Positions 1-9,243 of a stretch of 49,945 bases of DNA are shown here, one piece after another. The first letter of the stretch is position 1. Every line of letters starts with the position of its first letter. This DNA is from Bacillota bacterium. Its GTDB lineage: Bacteria > Bacillota > UBA4882 > UBA8346. The position numbers and the translations under genes are program-made. The notes under the pieces were generated by a model. The model had not been told where the DNA came from and searched no databases. It worked only from the letters and a program-made list of their open reading frames with translations. The DNA lies in assembly GCA_023436305.1 (NCBI GenBank), contig JAEZJQ010000047.1, positions 1-49,945 on the forward strand. Reading direction: 5' to 3'.

Positions 1-3000
1 CGGATTTCCATATTGTGGCTCGGAGAAACCCGATACGAGTTGATTTGGAGTTTTCATCATATTATTATGGATGGTTGGTGTTTAGGGATAGTCAATCAAG
101 AGTTCTGGCAGATCTATCAATCGTTAATAAGTAATGTACCCATCAGACTTGAAGAGCCCAAGGCCTACGGGGAGTATATCAAATGGCTTATCAAACAAGA
201 CCGGGAAAAGGCCGGGCAATACTGGAAAGTATATTTGCAGGGGATTGAAACCCAAACGGAATTACCTCATGGAACCCTTAGCCTTAATCAAAACTATTCA
301 TTACAAGAAATGTATTTTAAGCTCGGAAAGCCGTTGACCAAGCAATTAGAAACCATAGCCAGGCAGGCGAAAGTAACGTTAAATATTATATTTGAGGCTA
401 TCTGGGGATTGTTGCTGCAAAGATATAACAATACGGATGATGTGGTATTTGGATTGATAGTATCGGGCCGGTCGCCTGAAATAGCGGGGGTCGAAAAGAT
501 GGTTGGGCTATTTATTAATGCGATTCCGGTTAGAATAGGCTGCGACCCTGCGGTAAGATTCTCTGAATTGTTAAAATCTTTGCAAGAAAAGGCTTTATTA
601 TCGGAACGGTATTCATATTTATCATTAGCGGAAATACAGGCGAATACGGAATTAAAAAGCGCATTGATCGGGCATATCTTATCATTTGAAAATTATCCGT
701 TGGAAGGGATGCTTAAAGGGAATCAAATACAACTGGAATTAAAGTTGGAAATTGAAAAAGTAGAGATACTTGAACGGACCAATTACAATTTTAATATAAT
801 CGTTTTTCCGGGGGAAGAATTAATCATCAAGTTTTCATATAATAGGGCGGTATACGAACCGGCAATGGTTGAGTCAATTGGGAATCATATCCGGGAGATA
901 GTGCGACAAGTCACTGAAAATGTTGACTTGATTATTAAAGACCTTGAAATACTAACACTTGTTGAAAAGAAACACTTGGTTCATGACTTTAATGATACTG
1001 CCGCCAAATATCCGAAGAAGAAAACGATTCAGGAGTTGTTTGAAGAACAAGCGGAACGGACTCCGGATAATATTGCGGTAGTATATGAAATTGAAAAATT
1101 GACCTATCGGGAGTTGAACCGTAAAGCGAACCAATTGGCTCAAAGATTACGAAGCAAAGGCGTGAGTCCGGATAATGTCGTGGGAATTTTGGTCGAACGG
1201 TCAATAGAGATGGTCATCGGGATTATAGCCATCTTGAAGGCGGGTGGAGCCTATTTGCCGATTAATACGGATTATCCGGCGGAACGAGTTAATTTTATGC
1301 TTAAAGACAGTGAAGCTACTGTGGTAATAACCCAAGCGCAATTAAGTAATAAATTTCAGTTTACGGGTGAGATCATCGATTTAACGGATGAAAGCTTGTA
1401 TCATGGCCAAAACGATAATCCAAAGCTTATTAACAAACCGCAGGATCTGGCTTATATTATATATACTTCGGGAACCACCGGTAAACCCAAAGGAGTGATG
1501 ATCGAGCATCGTAATGTGGTCCGGCTACTGTTTAATGATCGCATCCAATTTAATTTCAACGAGCGGGATGTTTGGACCATGTTTCACTCTTACGGATTTG
1601 ACTTTTCGGTATGGGAAATGTACGGCGCATTATTATATGGAGGTAAACTAGTTGTTGTTCCCAAAATCACCGCCCGGGATCCTCAGGCATTTTTAATGCT
1701 CTTAAAACGGGAGCAAGTAACCGTTTTAAACCAAACTCCTTCAGCTTTTTACAATTTAATCAATGAAGAGATGAAAACTGCGGATCGGGAATTGAGGATT
1801 CGGTATGTGATTTTCGGCGGAGAAGCATTAAAACCGGGGATGCTCAAAAATTGGCGCCAAAAATATTCTGAAACCAAACTGATAAATATGTACGGAATCA
1901 CTGAAACAACTGTACATGTAACATATAAGGAGATCACCGAATATGAAATTGATTTGAATATTAGCAATATTGGGGTACCGATACCTACCTTGACCGCCTA
2001 TATCATGAATCAACAAATGCGTTTGCAGCCGGTGGGAGTAGCCGGGGAATTATGTGTTGGGGGTGACGGGGTTGGACGAGGTTATTTAAAACGGCCGGAA
2101 TTAACCGCCGCCAGGTTTGTCGCCAATCCTTATCAGCCGGATGAACGACTTTATAAATCCGGAGATTTGGCCATGTTTTTGCCTAACGGGGAAATGGTTT
2201 ATTTGGGACGGATCGACCACCAGGTCAAGATCCGGGGTTTTCGAGTGGAATTGGGCGAGATTGAAAATCAACTGATAAAACATGAGGCTATCAAAGAAGT
2301 ATTGGTGATTGCCAAGGAGGATACCGGCGGCAATAAATACCTTTGTGCTTATATTGTAACGGACCGAGAATTAACGATTGCCGAATTATGGGAATTTTTA
2401 GGCCGTAATTTACCCGATTACATGATTCCGGCTTATTTTCTGCGACTGGAGAAATTTCCACTAACTTCTAACGGCAAAATCGACCGTAGGGCATTGCCGG
2501 AACCCGATGGAAGTATTTTAACCGGAGTTGAGTATGAAGCACCGGGGGATGAAATGGAAGCGCAACTGGCGCAAGTATGGAGGGAAGTATTAGGAGTCGA
2601 GCGGGTAGGGATTAATGATGATTTCTTTGAGTTGGGCGGCGACTCCATTAAAGCGATTCAAATCATCGCCCGGCTAAAGAAACATCAATTAAAACTAAAA
2701 ATAAAAGACTTGTTTATATATCATACCATTAAAGAAATAAAACACCAAGTCCATCAGGAGCGGGGTGATGAGATTGAGCAGGGTATTGTTACTGGAGAAG
2801 TCGAACTCACCCCTATTCAAGAATGGTTTTTTGAACAAAAAATGGCCAATCCGCACCATTTTAATCAAGCGGTGGTACTATACAACCGAAATGAGTTTGA
2901 CTATAGTTCGGTCAAGGAAGTATTTGCAAAGATATTGGAACATCATGATGCGTTAAGGACAATTTACCGGACCGGTGAGAATAAGGTAAGCCAATATATC

Positions 3001-5223
3001 CGTGGGCTAGGCGAAGGGGAATTATTTGCAATCGAGGAAACCGATTTAACCGGGGAACCGGCATTTAAAGAATGCATAGAAGAAGAGATGAATAAACTCC
3101 ATCAAAATATCGACCTTGCGAAAGGTCCTTTGGTACAATTGAAGCTGTTTAAAACCGGTGAAGGGGGCTATTTAGGTATTGTGATTCATCATCTGATAGT
3201 GGATGGAGTATCCTGGCGAATTTTACTGGAAGATTTTACGATGGGATATGGACAAGCATTACGTGGAGAAAGAATTAGATTTCAAAGCAAGTCATCTTCC
3301 TTTAAAGACTGGGCATCCCGGTTAAGGGAATATGCAACCAACCAAGAATTGCTTCAGGAAATGTTTTATTGGGAAAAACTAGAAAAAGAAGAAACCCTTG
3401 AATTACCGATGGATAAAATCGCTACCGTCAATAGGATCAAAGATAGTGAAAGCTTGCAGATTGAGTTGACGGAGGAGGAGACCGGGAAACTGTTCAAGCA
3501 AGTCAACCGGGCCTATAACACGGAAATCAATGATATATTATTGACTGCGTTAGGGCTTTCTATCAAGGGATGGACGGGAGCAAACAAAGTACTATTGAAT
3601 CTGGAAGGGCATGGAAGAGAGCAAATATTGGAAGATACGGATATCACCAGGACCGTGGGATGGTTCACTTCAATGTATCCGGTGATATTGGACCTAAAAG
3701 AAACAAAGGATCTATCCCATACCATAAAATCCGTTAAAGAATCATTGCGGCGGATTCCGAGCCGGGGAATTGGTTACGGGATCCTCAAATACTTGACTAC
3801 GGAAGAAAAAAGGCCAGAATTGGTTTTTAACAAAAAACCAGAAATTAGTTTCAATTATTTAGGGGAATTCGGACAAGAGACCGGTCAAGCCGGCGATATC
3901 CAAATAGCGGACATTTCCAGCGGAATCGCAGTTAGTCCGGAAACAGAACGATCATACAAGTTGGATATTAATGGAATTATAATCAGGAAGAAGCTGGCGA
4001 TTAATTTCGGCTATAACCGGCATCAATACCGGCGGGAAACAATTGCTGAGGTTGCCGGTCAATACCGCCGTTATTTGGTAAAGATCATTGAACATAGCCT
4101 GCCGAAACCGGAGACTGAACTGATTTCCTCAAATTTAAACCCATCAGAGCAAAAAACGATTATGGCTGCTGGAGATCTAACGGGGCAAATAAATAATTAT
4201 GATCTGAAAAATCAATTACAGTCTTATTTGTGTAAATATGACGCTCCGGGTATGATTGTAGGTATCCAGCCGGTGAATGAAAAACCGCGGATTTTTGTTC
4301 TGGGTAAGGCGAATATTCATAATAATATTGCAATGAATAGAGACACTTGTTTTAAAATCGGTAGTATCACTAAAACTTTTATTACCACGGTTATCTTACA
4401 GTTGGTCGAAGAAGGCCTACTCAAGTTAGACGACCCAATCACGGCCTATTTGCCTGAAACATTAGTTTTTAAGTATCCAGATCACAATCTGGCCGGGATC
4501 CAGATCCGTCAGTTATTAAACCATACAAATGGTATTTCGGATTTTGTTAAAAATCCTGATTTCCAAAATGTGATATTTACAGATAGCAGTAAATTGTGGA
4601 AACCTGAAGAGTTATTAGTCTACGGAATGCTCGCGACTCCAAATGATTTTTCACCAAATGAGGGTTATTGGCTTTATTCCAGCACCGGTTATATTTTGCT
4701 AGGTATAATCATTGAAAACCTAACTAAAATAAGTTTAAAGGATAATATTCAAGTCAGAATTTGTGATAAGTTAGGGCTTTCCCATACAAGGCTAATTGAC
4801 GTTACACCTGATTTGAACAATTTAAGCCATTGTTACACCTACAAAGAAAAGAAGGATATGACAACCTTCGGCTTATTCGCCTTTTGGGCCGGTGGGGGAA
4901 TGATTTCCAACGCTGAAGATCTGTTAATATGGCTGGATGCATATATTAATGGGAAGCTGTTGAAGAATAATCAAGTGATGTTTGATTATATCGATATTTC
5001 CGATTATTTTCCCGGTAATAATCAAATAAAGATGGGTTTGGGCATTTTTAACATTAACGGTATCCAAGGCCATGAGGGAAATGGATTGGGATTTCAAAAT
5101 ATACTTTACCGGTACCGGGATGTTGATTTTATTATACATATCAACCAGGAAAAAATGGACCAGAATTCGTTTAATAGTGATACTTTTGAAATTTTTGATG
5201 AAATAAAGAATATCTTTGTATGA
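1..5223 (+). CDS. Nonribosomal peptide synthetase, C-terminal part: C-A(Thr)-T-E plus beta-lactamase/PBP-type thioesterase domain
   Basis: The 5' end is cut by the window edge; the frame is open from base 1 and residues are counted here from the codon at 13. Order seen: end of a condensation domain with HHIIMDG (16-22); adenylation domain about 337-830 with YTSGTTGKPKG and NGKIDRRALP; carrier domain with GGDSIKA near 874-881; epimerisation domain about 931-1356 with HHLIVDGVSW and NLEGHGRE; then a class C beta-lactamase/PBP-like domain about 1395-1736 with S1451-I-T-K1454, Y1555-S-S and H1687-E-G. The pocket residues I align to the ten-residue specificity code read DFWNIGMVHK, the known threonine code. 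Inference: the module adds Thr, epimerises it to D-allo-Thr, and the last domain releases or cyclises the peptide, as PBP-type thioesterases such as SurE do with D-residues. No classic GxSxG thioesterase is seen. YSS replaces the usual YxN motif. Confidence 0.93.
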   Translation, partial: RISILWLGETRYELIWSFHHIIMDGWCLGIVNQEFWQIYQSLISNVPIRLEEPKAYGEYIKWLIKQDREKAGQYWKVYLQGIETQTELPHGTLSLNQNYSLQEMYFKLGKPLTKQLETIARQAKVTLNIIFEAIWGLLLQRYNNTDDVVFGLIVSGRSPEIAGVEKMVGLFINAIPVRIGCDPAVRFSELLKSLQEKALLSERYSYLSLAEIQANTELKSALIGHILSFENYPLEGMLKGNQIQLELKLEIEKVEILERTNYNFNIIVFPGEELIIKFSYNRAVYEPAMVESIGNHIREIVRQVTENVDLIIKDLEILTLVEKKHLVHDFNDTAAKYPKKKTIQELFEEQAERTPDNIAVVYEIEKLTYRELNRKANQLAQRLRSKGVSPDNVVGILVERSIEMVIGIIAILKAGGAYLPINTDYPAERVNFMLKDSEATVVITQAQLSNKFQFTGEIIDLTDESLYHGQNDNPKLINKPQDLAYIIYTSGTTGKPKGVMIEHRNVVRLLFNDRIQFNFNERDVWTMFHSYGFDFSVWEMYGALLYGGKLVVVPKITARDPQAFLMLLKREQVTVLNQTPSAFYNLINEEMKTADRELRIRYVIFGGEALKPGMLKNWRQKYSETKLINMYGITETTVHVTYKEITEYEIDLNISNIGVPIPTLTAYIMNQQMRLQPVGVAGELCVGGDGVGRGYLKRPELTAARFVANPYQPDERLYKSGDLAMFLPNGEMVYLGRIDHQVKIRGFRVELGEIENQLIKHEAIKEVLVIAKEDTGGNKYLCAYIVTDRELTIAELWEFLGRNLPDYMIPAYFLRLEKFPLTSNGKIDRRALPEPDGSILTGVEYEAPGDEMEAQLAQVWREVLGVERVGINDDFFELGGDSIKAIQIIARLKKHQLKLKIKDLFIYHTIKEIKHQVHQERGDEIEQGIVTGEVELTPIQEWFFEQKMANPHHFNQAVVLYNRNEFDYSSVKEVFAKILEHHDALRTIYRTGENKVSQYIRGLGEGELFAIEETDLTGEPAFKECIEEEMNKLHQNIDLAKGPLVQLKLFKTGEGGYLGIVIHHLIVDGVSWRILLEDFTMGYGQALRGERIRFQSKSSSFKDWASRLREYATNQELLQEMFYWEKLEKEETLELPMDKIATVNRIKDSESLQIELTEEETGKLFKQVNRAYNTEINDILLTALGLSIKGWTGANKVLLNLEGHGREQILEDTDITRTVGWFTSMYPVILDLKETKDLSHTIKSVKESLRRIPSRGIGYGILKYLTTEEKRPELVFNKKPEISFNYLGEFGQETGQAGDIQIADISSGIAVSPETERSYKLDINGIIIRKKLAINFGYNRHQYRRETIAEVAGQYRRYLVKIIEHSLPKPETELISSNLNPSEQKTIMAAGDLTGQINNYDLKNQLQSYLCKYDAPGMIVGIQPVNEKPRIFVLGKANIHNNIAMNRDTCFKIGSITKTFITTVILQLVEEGLLKLDDPITAYLPETLVFKYPDHNLAGIQIRQLLNHTNGISDFVKNPDFQNVIFTDSSKLWKPEELLVYGMLATPNDFSPNEGYWLYSSTGYILLGIIIENLTKISLKDNIQVRICDKLGLSHTRLIDVTPDLNNLSHCYTYKEKKDMTTFGLFAFWAGGGMISNAEDLLIWLDAYINGKLLKNNQVMFDYIDISDYFPGNNQIKMGLGIFNINGIQGHEGNGLGFQNILYRYRDVDFIIHINQEKMDQNSFNSDTFEIFDEIKNIFV

Positions 5224-5228
5224 TTGTC

Positions 5229-5349
5229 TCAACTACGGGAGACAAACCTTGGCTTCAGCTTAATTGATGTTCTCGGGTTTGTTTCCCGGTTCTTTAGCCG
5301 ACTTTCAGTCGGCCAAAGAACCCACCGGCTTCCAGCCGGTTGTAGTTGA
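5229..5349. other. Intergenic element folding as a four-way junction
   Basis: By eye the 121 bases fold almost completely. The outer stem is 5229-5236 with 5342-5349 (8 bp). Arm 1 is 5237-5248 with 5276-5287 (12 bp, one G-U). Arm 2 is 5288-5303 with 5307-5322 (15 of 16 pairs, 3-base loop). Arm 3 is 5324-5330 with 5334-5340 (7 bp, 3-base loop). There is no U-run after it, so it is not a plain rho-independent terminator. It lies between the NRPS stop and the MFS ribosome binding site. It could be a structured RNA, a transcript-stabilising element or a palindromic mobile repeat; I do not recognise a family. Confidence 0.6.
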
Positions 5350-5394
5350 TTTGATTCAGTCATAAGAAACTAATAAAATTACGGAGGTCATCTA

Positions 5395-6693
5395 ATGCAA
5401 TTACCTACGAAACTATTTAATAAGAATTTCTTTCTGCTTTGGCAAGGACAGTTGATCAGTCAACTTGGCAATCAGGCTTTTTCGATTGGACTAATGTTTT
5501 GGATTAAACACGTTACCGATTCAGCATCACTGGTGGCGTTAATAATGATAGTTTCGGCGTTGCCCACAATAATCTTAGGCCCTCTCGCGGGCGCTTTTGC
5601 CGACAGATATTCACGAAAGGCAATCATTATTATCACCGATTCACTAAGCGGGTTATTTTTAGTATTTCTAGCAATTATCATGTTGGTATTTCCCAGCCAG
5701 ACAGAGTTGCTGTTAATCTTACTGTTTGTTGTATCCACCATTATGTCTATATTAGCTACATTTTTCCGGCCTACCATTAGCGCTGCGATTCCAGATATCG
5801 TTCCTTCTGAAAAAACTACAAGCGCTAATTCATTTCACCAGTTTTCGATTCAATTTGCCACAATTCTAGGTCAAGGGACCGGTGGTGTTCTATTTCGATT
5901 CTTTGGAGCGCCATTGCTTTTTTTGTTTGCTGGAATAAGTTTTATGGTTGCCTCATTTGGTGAAGTCTTTATTAAAATTCCCCAAAAAATAACATCAAAT
6001 AATCAAACAAGGAAATTTAAAGAGATATGGGCTGATTTGAAAAATGATGTTATTGAAAGTTTTCACTATATCAAACAAAATAAAGGATTAAAAGTGTTGT
6101 ACTTCGTCTGGATGGGTATCAATTTTTTATTTACGCCCCTTATTGTTTTATTAGCTTTTTATGTGGAAGATTTTTTAAAGTTGACCACCGACTGGTATGG
6201 ATATTTTATGGCTATTTTTGGTATTGGTGCAATTCTGGGCTATATTATTATAGGCATTGTTAAATTAATACCAAAAACCAGGATGTATGTGATGGTTTTC
6301 GTCGTATTTGGCCACGCCATCATCTTAATTTTACTCGGATTTATTCATTCAATTATTATCGCAATGTTTCTATCCATGTTTTTAGGCCTTTTAAACGGTA
6401 TGGTAAATATCCTAAACGTGACGCAGCTTCAGTTGACTACTCCATCGGATATGCGGGGTAGAATTTTTGGTTTATTAAATACGATAGCGACTGCTATTAT
6501 ACCGATTTCGATGGCAATGGCTGGAATTGCCGCGGATATAAGTGGCAAAAATGTTACACTAATATTTGCTATTTGTGGGTTCTTCACATTTTTATTAGCG
6601 ATTTTCGCTGCCACGAATAAATATTTCAGAGGATATTTAGAAAGTGACTCAGTCGAACTGGATCATGGAAGTTCCCAAAATGTGGAGGTATAA
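5395..6693 (+). CDS. MFS transporter, probable drug/peptide or siderophore exporter
   Basis: This 432-residue, very hydrophobic protein has about 12 membrane segments, the usual size for the major facilitator superfamily. The loop after the second segment carries GAFADRYSRK (about 63-72), matching the MFS motif A pattern. The overall look is of the MFS_3/EntS-like exporters found beside NRPS and siderophore genes. The start ATG follows a good ribosome binding site (ACGGAGG, 5382-5388). It follows the NRPS gene in the same direction after the folded element at 5229-5349, so export of the NRPS product is the natural inference. Substrate is unknown. Confidence 0.85.
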   Translation: MQLPTKLFNKNFFLLWQGQLISQLGNQAFSIGLMFWIKHVTDSASLVALIMIVSALPTIILGPLAGAFADRYSRKAIIIITDSLSGLFLVFLAIIMLVFPSQTELLLILLFVVSTIMSILATFFRPTISAAIPDIVPSEKTTSANSFHQFSIQFATILGQGTGGVLFRFFGAPLLFLFAGISFMVASFGEVFIKIPQKITSNNQTRKFKEIWADLKNDVIESFHYIKQNKGLKVLYFVWMGINFLFTPLIVLLAFYVEDFLKLTTDWYGYFMAIFGIGAILGYIIIGIVKLIPKTRMYVMVFVVFGHAIILILLGFIHSIIIAMFLSMFLGLLNGMVNILNVTQLQLTTPSDMRGRIFGLLNTIATAIIPISMAMAGIAADISGKNVTLIFAICGFFTFLLAIFAATNKYFRGYLESDSVELDHGSSQNVEV

Positions 6694-7014
6694 AATAAGT
6701 TTCAAGACGATTCAATAGAAAATATCGATTTAAATACCAACAATGCTTTAAATTGAGGTGGATATGGATGAAAGAACGATTGACTGTTAGAGGTTTGGAA
6801 TGATTTAAAAAGATTACGGCAAGCCATAGGAATTTTAATCTGAATCCGGCAATTAACTTATTTGATTCTAAATTTTAAACAATTATTTTAATTTATTTTA
6901 AATAATAAATAATCCGGCTTCGTTTTAATAATAGAACTGTACCAATGATGAGAATTCATATTGTACTGGTGATAGCCGCCGCGGTTTGTCAATTTTATGA
7001 GAGGGGCCGAAGCG
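6694..7014. other. AT-rich intergenic region, no gene supported
   Basis: Very AT-rich, especially 6860-6915. A short frame from 6770 (about 11 codons) has a GAGGTGG in front, but nothing supports it as a gene. An imperfect inverted repeat surrounds GAATTC near 6951. I see no clear terminator for the MFS gene and no consensus promoter for the ABC operon that follows. Confidence 0.4.
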
Positions 7015-7689
7015 ATGAATGTAATTGAAATTCAGGGAGTAAAAAAAGATTACCCACTGGGAAAAACCACGGTACATGCGTTACGGGGAGTTGATCTGGC
7101 CGTGGAGGAGGGGACGCTGATATCCATTATCGGGCCTTCGGGAAGCGGAAAGACAACCCTGCTCAATATCATTGGCTGTATCGATATACCGACGAATGGC
7201 AGTGTGAAGATCCAAGGAGAGGTAGTTACCACACTAAATGATAAGAAGATTACCGAGTTGCGGCTCCATAAGATTGGATTTATTTTTCAGACTTTTAATT
7301 TGATTCCGGTACTCAATGTCCGCGAAAATGTGGAGTTTTCTTTGCTGCTGATGAAACGCTATCAAAAAACGGAGATCGACTCCAAAGTGGAAAAATTAAT
7401 CCGGGCAGTTGGACTCATTGATTATATCGAGCATAAACCGGCGGAGTTGTCCGGGGGGCAGCGCCAGAGAGTGGCGATTGCCAGGGCTTTGGTCACCAAC
7501 CCGGACATCGTGTTGGCCGATGAACCCACCGCCAACCTGGACTCGGAAACCAGTGAATCGATTTTACAGTTGATGCGCAAATTAAATGAACAAGAAAAAA
7601 TGACTTTCATTTTTTCTACCCATGATCCCGATGTGCTCAAATACGCTAAAAAAGTCATAAAAATTAAAGATGGTTTGATCGCGGGATAG
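7015..7689 (+). CDS. ABC transporter ATPase, MacB/LolD type
   Basis: A 224-residue ATPase that should power the two FtsX-type permeases behind it. Walker A is GPSGSGKTT at 40-48, the signature LSGGQRQR at 145-152, and Walker B ends in LADE at 167-170. The sequence around these is of the LolD/MacB/FtsE group. An upstream in-frame ATG at 6997 exists, but the ATG at 7015 has GAGGGG at a proper distance and gives the usual N-terminus (MNVIEIQGV), so I start there. The stop codon overlaps the ribosome binding site of the next gene, showing an operon. Together with the LolA-like protein at 11020 this suggests lipoprotein or lipid traffic across the periplasm rather than drug export. Confidence 0.93.
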   Translation: MNVIEIQGVKKDYPLGKTTVHALRGVDLAVEEGTLISIIGPSGSGKTTLLNIIGCIDIPTNGSVKIQGEVVTTLNDKKITELRLHKIGFIFQTFNLIPVLNVRENVEFSLLLMKRYQKTEIDSKVEKLIRAVGLIDYIEHKPAELSGGQRQRVAIARALVTNPDIVLADEPTANLDSETSESILQLMRKLNEQEKMTFIFSTHDPDVLKYAKKVIKIKDGLIAG

Positions 7690-7700
7690 GAGGAATGAAT

Positions 7701-9227
7701 ATGGGTTTAGGATTCAAGATTGCATGGCGAAATCTCTGGCGGCATAAAGGGAAAAGTGTAGTGATCGGAGTGATTCTTTGTTTTGGTGCGGTATTGATGA
7801 CGGTTGGCAACGGCATGATCTCTGGCATGGAAGAGGGATTATCCCAGAATATCGTCCATTTGTTTACCGGGGATATTGTGGTTGTCTCTGATAAACAGGC
7901 GAAAGATAATGTTTTATTTGATACGGAAAGCGGGAAACCCTTACGGGTGATTGAAAATTTTGTTGAAATCAAGAACACGATTAACCGGGAAGCCGGTATT
8001 CAGAAATTTTTGCCTGCAACTGCCGGTTATGCGTTTATATTAAATTCGGAGTCTAAAATGGGGGGCGTTATGCTCCTGGGAGTCGATATCACGGAATACC
8101 GTAAAATGTTTCCGGATAGTTTTACAATTACCGAAGGGAGAATGTTAAAACCCGGTGAACGGGGGATAATGGTATCCGAGGAAGCCCGCAAACAGTTCTA
8201 TAACTTATTAAAATTTTGGATCGTACCGGAAGGGGTGGCATTGAACCCCCAAAAATTGCCTGCCAAGGCTAGGAAGAATTTAGATCTAATCAATCAACAA
8301 AGTGATTTGGTGATTATGGGAGCCAGTACTACAAATTCGACAATGGATATCAGAGTACCCATAACTGGCGTCATTCAATATAAATCGTTAAATAAAGTTT
8401 GGGGTTCGTATTGTATTGTGGATATTGAGTCTTTCCGGGAAGCGCATAACTTTGTAACCGGAGCGGACGCCAAGGTTAAAATCCCCAGGGATACCCAAAA
8501 TTTATTAGAAAGTGAAAATCTGGATCAGCTTTTTCATTCGGGAAATGTTTTGGAGGACACTGCTATATCCGATCAGAGTCTTTCAATTCAGGATGTTCAG
8601 GCAAAGACCAACAAAACAGTCTCCAAATACAATCCTGATGCCGGATCTTATAATTTGGTCTTTCTGACACTTAAGCCCGGTATATCACAGACGGCCGCGT
8701 TACAACGATTAAATGATATATTCAAAAAAAATCATTTACCGATTCGGGCTATCGGTTGGAAAAACGCGATAGGAACCATTGGCAGTATGGCGGTAATGTA
8801 TAAGGTCGCTTTGAATGTTTTTATTATGTTTATATTTTTTGTGGCCATGATCATTATCATGAATACATTAAGTATGGCGGCAATTGAACGGATTTCGGAG
8901 ATTGGGATGATGAGAGCCATTGGAGCCCGTAAGGGATTTTTACGCAAAATGTTTGTTTATGAAACGGGAATTCTTTCGTTTTTCTTCGGCGGCATCGGAA
9001 TCATAATTGGACTATTCATCATTTATTTGATCCAAGCGGCTCATATTACCACGACCAACGAGGTACTCCAGTTGATATATGGTGGTGACCGATTAAGCCC
9101 GTTATTTACTCTAAACGATTTGTTTATTGGAATTATTGAATTGGGAGTCGTCACATTCTTGTCAGTCTTATATCCGTTACGAGTGGTCGGGAAAATTGTT
9201 CCGTTGGATGCGATGGTGAAAGAGTAA
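7701..9227 (+). CDS. FtsX/LolE-type ABC transporter permease, first copy
   Basis: A 508-residue permease. One membrane helix lies near 18-38, followed by a long extracytoplasmic (MacB_PCD-like) domain, then three helices near 368-390, 423-445 and 473-496. This is the four-helix layout of LolC/LolE/MacB-class permeases. The stretch ERISEIGMMRAIGARK just after the second helix is the conserved cytoplasmic coupling segment of the family. An in-frame ATG at 7695 is only one base from the AGGAGG at 7688-7693; the ATG at 7701 is seven bases away and is the better start. It is probably the partner of the second permease at 9244 in a heterodimer. Confidence 0.9.
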   Translation: MGLGFKIAWRNLWRHKGKSVVIGVILCFGAVLMTVGNGMISGMEEGLSQNIVHLFTGDIVVVSDKQAKDNVLFDTESGKPLRVIENFVEIKNTINREAGIQKFLPATAGYAFILNSESKMGGVMLLGVDITEYRKMFPDSFTITEGRMLKPGERGIMVSEEARKQFYNLLKFWIVPEGVALNPQKLPAKARKNLDLINQQSDLVIMGASTTNSTMDIRVPITGVIQYKSLNKVWGSYCIVDIESFREAHNFVTGADAKVKIPRDTQNLLESENLDQLFHSGNVLEDTAISDQSLSIQDVQAKTNKTVSKYNPDAGSYNLVFLTLKPGISQTAALQRLNDIFKKNHLPIRAIGWKNAIGTIGSMAVMYKVALNVFIMFIFFVAMIIIMNTLSMAAIERISEIGMMRAIGARKGFLRKMFVYETGILSFFFGGIGIIIGLFIIYLIQAAHITTTNEVLQLIYGGDRLSPLFTLNDLFIGIIELGVVTFLSVLYPLRVVGKIVPLDAMVKE

Positions 9228-9243
9228 CTTTAGGGGTGAAAAT

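Noticed and set aside
6764..6802. 11-codon frame with a GAGGTGG site as a leader peptide
   Set aside because: No attenuator structure follows and nothing shows translation.
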